Shown here in pieces: positions 1 through 9,500 of a stretch of 13,527 nucleotides of DNA. Both the position numbers and the translations under genes were made by a program. Under the pieces are notes generated by a model. The model had not been told where the DNA came from. It made no database searches and saw only the letters and a program-made list of their open reading frames with translations. Source of the DNA: Phoronis ovalis (taxonomy: Eukaryota; Phoronida; Phoronidae); NCBI GenBank assembly GCA_028565635.1, contig JAOXYB010037651.1, positions 1 through 13,527 on the forward strand, given 5' to 3'. Every line of letters begins with the position of its first letter. Position 1 is the first letter of the stretch.

Positions 1-478
1 TATGCAATTCCTTTCGCTCAAATAGCCAATTTAAACAGCGTACAATGATGATTCTTCGAATCGTCGTTGTCTTGTTGCAAGCTGCAATTTGATGTCATGA
101 CTTTCGTGATCATATAGAAATAAAAGGATTTTCGTTCTTATGCTTTTCGAGATAAAAAACAAAAAATTGACTATGGTTAAGCCCAGACGTTAGTTGAAAA
201 GGTACAGAACACTAGCGGATGAATTTATTCAGACTGGAAACCTATGTGAAGGTATGAGGCTCCTATAAACTCAGCAGCCTGTAAACATAGATACTCGTAT
301 TAGCTGTTTCTAGTGGAATAGGAGGAAATGACTCGGAAGGTTTGAAGAAATAATTTGCTAGACAATAAAATGTCATTACATTCATTGATTTATTTGGTTG
401 TTTGCATTATTTTTGTAGCTTATGACGCCATGTAGTCAAATGAAACACTAGACAGCTTTTGTTTTTATTCAATTTCAG
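1..478 (+). other. Intron (3' part) upstream of first visible exon
   Basis: No open segment in this stretch matches the preceding part of the family (the SPDEAAL region of the N domain). It ends in a pyrimidine-rich acceptor, ATTCAATTTCAG, at 467-478. I see no other feature in it. Confidence 0.8.
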
Positions 479-598
479 AATGGTAACACAGAAACCTACA
501 AGATTTTAAATGTTTTAGAGTTTAATAGTGATAGAAAAAGGATGTCCGTTGTTGTGCGGACGCCTGATGGAAAAATAAAATTGTATTGCAAAGGAGCG
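479..598 (+). CDS. ATP8A: ATP8A exon 1 of window (N-domain end, KGA)
   Basis: Exon of 120 nt, phase 0 to 0, encoding 40 residues that begin [15 protein letters not shown] and end YCKGA. The acceptor is TTTCAG at 473-478 and the donor is GTGAGT at 599. [22 protein letters not shown] is the conserved nucleotide-binding strand region. The lysine of KGA contacts the adenine ring of ATP in P-type ATPases (family knowledge). Confidence 0.95.
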
Positions 599-3500
599 GT
601 GAGTACAGGGCACAGAAAATTAGCAACTACTCGTTCTAATGTGAAATTAACTGTTGCTACAGTTTAGGGCAAGTGACATCATTCTTAATGATTGTTTTTA
701 AAATATCATTACTTCCAACATAAAAAGTTGATTTTTCATAAAAATAGTAGCCATATAGTAAAATTTTCAAGTAGCACTTAATGGCTATAATTATAACTTA
801 TGACAGTTCGTTCATGTTCCAGGATACAGTTATATATGAACGACTTGCTGCAGACAATCAACACAGTGAAAATACCCTTAAACAACTGGAAGATTTTGCT
901 ACTGAGGGTAGGTATTTTAGTGGTCCACTTGGCCCTGAGCTGTTTCCAAAAGAGAACGCAAAGACTAGCCAAGTGCCATATTTTCCAACTGCAAGTTAAT
1001 TAAAGTTGTAATTTGCTCTCTCGGCCCATTAGCCTAATATAACCACATGGTTTAACTGACGTATGAACACCTTTAGACTGCACTACATTAAATTATACTT
1101 GAAATGTTTCGTTGTTCTTGTTTTAAAAATTACAACTATATGCTTTGATTGATAAGAAAATGAGTGGGAAAGGATTGATGTTATAAATGTAGTTTATGGC
1201 CATCGCATTGAAGTTACAATATTGATTTCCTTCAGCATTCTTTTGTTAATTTATTGGTAGTACTGAATTTAACACTAATTTCTGTGGAAATCTGTGATTT
1301 TTTTTGTCTAGTCATAGATATTCATTGTTGCCTTTACAACATGCAAGTATTGTGAGTCTTCTTTTGTTAGGTCTTAGAACACTATGTATAGCTGTTACAG
1401 AAATCTCAGAAGAAAGTTATGATGAATGGAAACATACATACTACAAGGCAAGCACCTCCTTGCAGGGCAGAGAAAGCAAATTAGAAGAGGCAGCAGAATT
1501 AGTAGAACAGGTAGGATTATATTTTTGTTTTATTACAGTAACTACAGTTGTGTGCTAGATAATTATAGCGGGGAATGAGGGACGCATAAGGGTAAACTTG
1601 TTCTGCCTTTTTGCAGCTTAATATGGAAGGAAGGTCAGAATATCAACGCTTTGTACAGAAGATAGTTCTACTTTCATTATCACATCCGTTAGTTCAGAAT
1701 TGGAAAGAGATTTGTGTCAACTATTTTTTGAGAGAACATAGATTGAATATTATGCTTATTTTGTTTTTTCACAGAAAGTAGTAGAAATTTAGATCTACCC
1801 ATGTTTATTCTTTGCAGAATCTCTATTTGATTGGTGCTACAGCAATTGAAGACAAGCTACAGGATGGAGTACCAGAAAGTATTGCTAACTTAATAAAAGC
1901 AGATATAAAAATATGGGTGCTAACAGGAGATAAGCAGGAAACTGCAATCAATATAGGTATGTGATCTCAGTGATTGTTAAAAGACTCGAAGAAGGTTTTA
2001 GTCAGAAAAACAAGACAGTATAACACTGCAGTTTGGGTTGTATCTGTCTTTAACAGTACCATAACATTTGGTAAATTTGCAAATTTTATAAAAAAAGAGG
2101 TGGAATTTGAGGCTCTCGTTAGTGTACCTTAAATTCTGCTCAGTGTATCAATCAATATTTTTCATAATTTTAACAGATTTTTCAGATCTTTCATGTGTCA
2201 ACACCAATAGAACTTGACTATCTTCTGTTCCAGGTTATTCATGCAAGCTTTTAACCCAGGGTATGCCACTGATGATTATCAACGAAGAAAGTTTAGATGT
2301 AAGTATATGTTGATCGGAAGTTTTAGCAAGCAAGATTATACATGCTTTGATAACTGTTGTACTAAATGTTTATGAGAAAAGGTATTCCAACCATATTTAC
2401 ATGACATCCTGTGGATAATTTTTATATAAGCATGCAAGATCTAAAATCTGATGATTTACTTTTCGCATGCTCTAGATGTCAACAGTGGTCACAAAACATT
2501 GGATTATGGGATTGATTGGGTGCTTGACACCACTAACACCATCTAGTACATACAGATAGTCTAATGGTAAATTTTGTACATTGATTGGAATTCCTTTTCT
2601 GCACTTTTTTTGTACTTAATACTAATGAACTGAGTTATAGTACAATCTTAACAACTGTTGCCCACCTCGCATTCTGCTGTTCAAAGCATGACTATTTAAT
2701 TCTTGTTGTGACATCACATGCAATAAACGTTAACATTTGCTAGGTTCCAACTGTTCTGCAATTGGTATGAAACTCTATTAGTACAATATTTCTTGTTACC
2801 GACGTACTGAAAATGTTTTATACATTCTACTTCTTACTTTTCTTTTTTACATTGACTACTAAATGTCTACTAATCCAGATTACGGGCAGACAAGATGTTT
2901 CTTTTGACTGCCTTACTTCTTTTTAACTTTTGCATTGTGAAGGCTAAAATATTAATATGCATTAACTATTTGTTGCTAACTTGTTGAATGTTATCTGTCT
3001 TTTCTGCCTTCCTCTCTAACTCACTCTCAGTTAATGGGTTCCACTATGAGTCTGGACATGAATAAACACCACCATAAGCTGTCCTTGCAGGTGACTTAAA
3101 TGTCCAGTAGATTTCATTTTTTATTCCCAGAGTCTGTGTTGTGTACATATCCAGTTTAATTTTAAGTAGAATATATTAATTTTCTTAGATTTTGTCAGCT
3201 TACATTTTGTTGTAATCTGATATGTAATTTTTGATTTACATAAATAAACTGGCTTCTTTAGTGCACAATGTAAGATACAAACGGAGGAAGTCTGTATAGC
3301 AATTCTTACTTAATTTACAAACATGCATACACTGTAATGGCTTAAAAGTATTTGCACATTTTCTATTAAAATATATGCACTTGTCACACTGCAGATATAG
3401 TAGTGCAATCAAGAGTTGAATTCATTTCTAAAAATTCTGTTAAAATTGTCGTCTTGTATAATATTAATAGTGTATACTTATAAGACAGTGTAAAAATTAC

Positions 3501-6500
3501 ATTTTCTGCTTTATTTTTGGTTTAAATTACATATATATTATTTTTTTTTATCTTAATCATGTTTTGCTTGTATAAGACACACATCCTGGCAGCCATCCAT
3601 GTGAATATTTTTTATTTTATAGGCCACTCGAGAATCTTTACGGCAACATATAGCTCAACTTGGAGACCAAATTGGAAAGGAAAATGACATCGGTTTAATC
3701 ATAGATGGCAAAACCTTAAAGTATGCGCTTTTACATGATTGCAGACAAGACTTCTTACAGTTAGCAATCTCCTGCAAAGCTGTGATATGCTGCAGGTAGG
3801 GAGTATAATAATACAAGGATTATTTTCCATGTCCTATACATTTTATAATTAATAAAGGTTCTTGTTGTGTCTTACAGTCAGCTAACCCTGCAGCTTTACA
3901 AAATCCTTAGTCAGTTTATTATGCAACAAAAGTCTGATATTTTTCAAATGTCTACACTAATAAAACAATCCATAATTTGCTACCTGTGGATCAGAATATG
4001 ACTTTACATAGTGACTTTATTACACATTACTATGATTTCTTGGTTTTGCCTTGAAGAAAAAAGTTGGGGCTCTTTAGGCAACTGTAATTATAAAAGTTAA
4101 TAGAGTTCATTAATTACATGTGAGAGAGGGTATTCTAGTTGGTAGAATCTGTTTAATTTATGACTACAATAAATACTACATAATTATACTAATCAAAATA
4201 CTAATAGCTGCTTTCATACCTTAATGGACACAGCTCTCGCCAAATAAAACTGTTTCTTGCAAGTTTTCACAATACTATGTTTTATATTACAGAGTGTCTC
4301 CACTACAGAAGGCTGAGCTTGTCCAACTGGTTAAACAGTCAGTCAAAGCAATAACTCTGGCCATTGGAGATGGTGCAAATGATGTTGGCATGATTCAAGT
4401 AAGACATTTGCATTTTTGCTGCCAATTTCCCATAGCAAAAACCCAGCTTAGTTTACCTCATACCCAGATATTCGTAGCCTTATAAACCTAAAACTCTGCA
4501 GAAATGTTTCAAGTTTATAATCTATGTTACTACATTTCAGTTAATGTCTTAGCTGATCCATCATCTAAATTAATTTTAACAAACTCACGATTGCTATTTT
4601 ATATCTGTTGGGAGCCAGTTCATAGAGTTAAATGTTCTTTTGCAGGCTGCTGATGTTGGTATAGGCATTAGTGGTGTGGAAGGTTTGCAAGCTACATGTG
4701 CTTCAGACTATGCCATTGCACAGGTAAGTACTAAGTTGCAGATTACGGTATATTTTAATTATCAAAAATTAGCTGAAGCTTCATAATTGCCTTAGTCCAT
4801 TGTCATGTATACCACACTTTGATAGCTCGGTATATTTAATGTGGCTAATTCATATGCTAGATAAATCTTTTCAAGTAAAATATATATTAGTTAATATACT
4901 TCATAATTGTCTTAGTCCATTGTCATGTATATGCCACACTTTGATAGCTCAGTATATTTAATGTGGTTAATTCATATGCTAGATAAATCTTTTCAAGTAA
5001 AATATATATTAATTAATACTTTATTGAAATATAACATCAAGATCAACTTATAAATGCATTATTTTGATATCTTGATAGAGGATCAATAATTAATCTGTCC
5101 TTTTTTTCAGTTCCGTTTCTTAAACAAGTTACTTCTCGTTCATGGCGCTTGGAATTATACTCGTCTGTGCAAGCTCATCCTATATTCCTTCTACAAGAAT
5201 ATCTGCTTGTACCTAATAGAGGTCAGTGTGAATATCAAGTATGGTGCTACTTATTTGTGTAAAATATTTTTGAAGTACAGCTAGAAGTTTAGAAATAAAA
5301 CTGACAGCTGCAATGAAACTATCCTGCAACTCTTTACTTGGATCATGAATTTAAATAATGTTTCACTGATAACTTCAATTTTTGAATTTGTTCTAAAAAC
5401 TTGTTTTTCTAGTTGTGGTTTGCGGCAGTGAGTGGCTTTTCAGGTCAAATTCTGTTTGAGCGTTGGACAATTGGTTTATACAATGTGGTAGGTTCAGTAT
5501 TTATTACTCTATAAGTGACTAGCAATATGTTGAAATAATTCTCTTACATAACTAATTCATGAGACTGCATCATGATGATCAAATTGATCTTGATATTATA
5601 TTTCAATAAAGTATTAACTAATATATTGTACTTGAAAAGATTTCATGGCTGTGTTATAGAGCAGCTCTAATTTTAGTGATGACTATATATTCATGGCTCA
5701 CTAACAAAATAGCACCAAACAGTACAAAATGGCACCGACAAAAAAGAGCACCGGACAATGTAGCACATGACATAGTGGATGCTTGAAGCTTTGTTATCAC
5801 CAACCAGTTCTGTAATTGATATATTTAAGCAAAATTTTACGAATTTTAAGTATTAAATTAATATTTTATCATAATATTTCAACATTTTTCTCCAAAGGAG
5901 AGTATGGGTAGTAACTCAGAAGCAAATTGCTGAAAGAAAGTGGATACTATTTGACATTATGCTATGAATTGTACCAGCATCCGAAATCCTCAATCTAGTG
6001 GATTTTGCTGATGACATGAAAAATTGTGATTGTAAGGAAGAATTTGTTGCATTTCTGCATGTTTTCCAGTTTACAGTATATCTTGTAATTGTAGTCTTTG
6101 TTGTTTTATGTGTAGATATTTACTGCTGCTCCACCACTTGCGTTGGGTTTATTTGATCAGTACTGCAGTGCAAGCAGTCTGCTTAGGTTCCCAGCTTTAT
6201 ACAAATCATCACAGAATGCAGAGCTCTTTAATGTGAAGGTAAGAAAAAAGGTGCAACTTGTGTGAATGGGATAGTGTAAAGTTAGTGGACCTCAATTCAC
6301 ATTAACAATAAATGATAGACAGTTCATATCTGTTACATAATCCTTCAACATCCTAGTGATTTATGATCCTTGATTTAATCATACACACACACATGTTGAA
6401 AACCTTCACTTTTTTTTTTAAATATATTAAGTACACAAAGTTAAAATACAGAAAGTTAAAAACATGTACTCTTTAAAGTGTCAAAATATTTTTCAGGTAT

Positions 6501-9500
6501 TTTGGATGTGGATTTTAAACTCGGTATTTCATTCTTTACTGTTGTTTTGGCTAACGAGTCTCATGGTTACACAGGGTATGTACAGTATATCTATACACTC
6601 TTAAAATATAATAATCATATACTGTTTCTGCTGAAATATATTTACCTACTTTTAATCTATTAACTAATTAAAGTCGAAACTGCATTCTGTCGTATAGTTG
6701 TTACAGATTACGTCTGACAAGACAACATTCTCTTAGTGATTGGATCTGAAGTTTTTCAGTGAAACTGAGACAATCATGTTCCACCAGATCCCTTACTATG
6801 ACTAGCTTAAACTTTTATGGCTGGTGGATCTAGAATCACCTGTAACTTAATAGAGGAGTAAGTGTACTATTTACATTACCCAACACAACCTAATATATTT
6901 TACTTTGCAGACATAGCCTTTTCTGATGGGAAGATTGGCGGTTACTTATTTATGGGCAATATGGTATATACTGTAAGTAATGTGTAATAAATTCACATAG
7001 GTATAGACATATCTTACAACTACTGTGTGATGTTTATTTCTCAAATATTCTAGCAGGTGGAAACTATAGAATTTCTGCTGTCAAAATGGTGTTTTAAGCA
7101 TTGTGAAAAAGCAGTAAACTATATCTAGTTTCAGTTTTGTAAAATGTGTCAACCTCATAAACTAAATTTTTGGATATCTGGTTACACTGATAATGCTTTG
7201 TAACATTTTTGTTTTCAGTATGTAGTTGTCACAGTATGCCTAAAAGCTGGTTTAGAACATACAGCATGGACATGGGTAAGTAAACATTTCATAACAATAT
7301 GTACACATGAAATTTAATTAAATGATTTATCAGTTTGAAGTTTTGACTTAGTTAATACTAAAAAAAATAGTGTTTAATCCATCATTTTAACAGTAAAATA
7401 TGCATTTTTGACTATTGTTTTAAAACCAATTGTATACTAACTAGCATATATGATACTGAAAATGTCAGGTTCGTTCCTGACAACTATATTTTATTCAATT
7501 TCAAGTCACCATTACTGATTTGTAATGTCTTTTGTTTACAGTTGAGTCATCTGGCCATATGGGGAAGCATAGCCGGCTGGTTTCTATTCTTTATTGTCTA
7601 CAGTCATATATGGCCAACAATAAACTTGGGACCAGAAATGGTTGGGATGGTAAATAATTCAACAGTGTTCTACCTGACTGCCTGGGGGGATTACTTCATA
7701 TTGATACATACGGATATGCTCGGCTGGGATTTCAAACCCACTAACATCCTCTATACTAAAATTTCATTTTTTTGGGCACACCCTATACAAACCCTGAAAA
7801 TTCCCGGACATCCTCTATACCTTTTTTCTTTTTGGTAACCTTTTGTTACTTGTCACAAACATTGCAATTTTTAAGTGCAAGCATTGCACCCAGGGGGGAT
7901 CCCTACCCCCCTCCTCAACACCAACCAAATTTTATGGACATCCTCTATATGTACCAAAAATTAACGACATTCTCTCTACCTAAAATCGAGTGAATTTACA
8001 CGACATCCTGAGCTCTAAACCTTGGACATCCTCTATACCAAAACCCTGAAAAATGGACCTACTCCAGCGGAGCATCCCCGTCTGACATTACTATTAAGTA
8101 ATCCCCCCAGGTCTGACTGCCTGCCACTGCCACGAATTTTAATCTCAGTTAGGAATTTAAACTGAAGATGGTGTGTTAGTGTTTGCTTCAATGATCAAGC
8201 AAAGGTGAATTTGTATAGCATAATTAAGGGCAGTGGGTCTGTATTTCTTATGACGTCTTTATGATTGAGCTAAAGGGGTCTCTGCTTTGTATTAAGCATT
8301 CTTCAACATGATATACTACAGGAAACAGGATTTTGATTTCTGTACTACCACTTCACTTTTTTTTTTTAGGAAAGGCATGCATTTTTGACAGATGCTTTTT
8401 TTTCGTATTGTATATACTTAGATTCGGGTTAAGTCAAAACTTGAGGAGATATCCATTTTATTCTTTATAGCAAAGTTTACTACATTCTTTTGAAGTTCTG
8501 TTAAAATATTTGATTTTGATAATTTCAGGATATCATGGTGTTGAGTTGTGGTATATTCTGGATGGGACTTATTCTTATTCCTTTTATTGCACTCTTTAGG
8601 GACATCAGCTGGAAAGCGTGAGTGATAAAAAATATATATGATTTCAACGTAAGTTCATTGTGCTTATAAACAAATTGAACTTGTTCATATAATTATGTAT
8701 TTGCTTAAACTGTTTGAAAAATCAGAAAAAGAAGGATACTTGTAACTTTTTACGCGATATTCCAGCAGTTGCAATTATTTATCATTCTGAACTCTTCATC
8801 TTCAGAATCCACCGTTCGGTTCGCAAGTCATTGACGGAGGAGGTTCAAGAATCAGAGTTAGCGTTAGAAGATCCAGCTCCAGTTGTGAAACGAAGAACAG
8901 TCCCTAGGTATAATAAGTATGAAATATGAAATCAAATTAACACTCCCAAGTGAAGTTTGTTATTTATATCTTGGGCAGCAGATGTAACTGGGCCTGCAGC
9001 ATCAGATGATCGTCAATTACTCACTACTTTTATCATAGTTGGATATTAAGCAAAAATTGCAGTGCTTAATATGCCTAAGATGAATTAATGTGTTCTCTTT
9101 CCCAGCCTTACAGAAACAGCCAGGTTACTTAGAAATGTCTTCACACGCTCTCCAGGACGAATGCAAAGTACTGTCTCAGAAACATCTCGTAAGTATATAT
9201 TCAACAAGACATTGCATTACAGCATAAAATGTGAGTTCAAATCAACAGAAGTAGGTATTTATCTGAAAATTTTGAATGACAGCTTTGTTAGAAATATTTG
9301 TAGAGTGGTTTTATTTTGTTCTGTTGCCTTAGTAGCCAATCACAGGAGTCGTTCAAGTCATCCGCATTTAATTGTGCAATGTAGTTAAATTAATATATCT
9401 TTGGGTATTAACGTGAATCAAATATTAGTGACACACACGGTACCGTGAGAGAGAATGCTGGAAACAAATTCAAACTATGTTTAACTCAACTCTGTGTACT

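Larger units (their letters stand above)
2299..3622 (+). other. Intron 5, long, containing a probable cassette exon
   Basis: At 1324 nt this is the longest intron in the window. It holds an imperfect inverted repeat around 2473-2547 and a 60-nt stop-free, splice-flanked segment at 3031-3090, both listed separately. The rest is AT-rich sequence with no recognised content. Confidence 0.75.
4724..5110 (+). other. Intron 8, mostly a tandem duplication
   Basis: A 387-nt intron. About 240 nt of it is the two-copy tandem repeat listed separately. It ends in CCTTTTTTTCAG. Confidence 0.8.
5488..6115 (+). other. Intron 10, with inverted-repeat arm and short GCACC repeats
   Basis: A 628-nt intron containing the right arm of the inverted repeat (5585-5643) and a degenerate short-repeat patch at about 5709-5768. 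The rest is AT-rich with no supported exon. Confidence 0.75.
7650..8528 (+). other. Intron 15, carrying a TIR element
   Basis: An 879-nt intron, half of which (7681-8111) is a non-autonomous mobile element. From 8112 to 8528 there is AT-rich sequence with a poly-T run and no supported feature. Confidence 0.8.

Noticed and set aside
54-65. CTTCGAATCGTC inverted match to 13458-13469
   Set aside because: The shared 12 bases do not extend on either side, so a chance match is likely.
1617-1787. Open frame after TTTTTGCAG in intron 3, in phase with exon 3
   Set aside because: No acceptable GT donor ends it, its residues do not resemble the family, and exon 3 to exon 4 joins perfectly without it.
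2187-2233. Alternative upstream acceptor for exon 5 (ATTTTTCAG)
   Set aside because: Using it brings a TGA in frame before exon 5 is reached.
6372-6395. Short CA run ACACACACACA
   Set aside because: Too short to be a noteworthy microsatellite.
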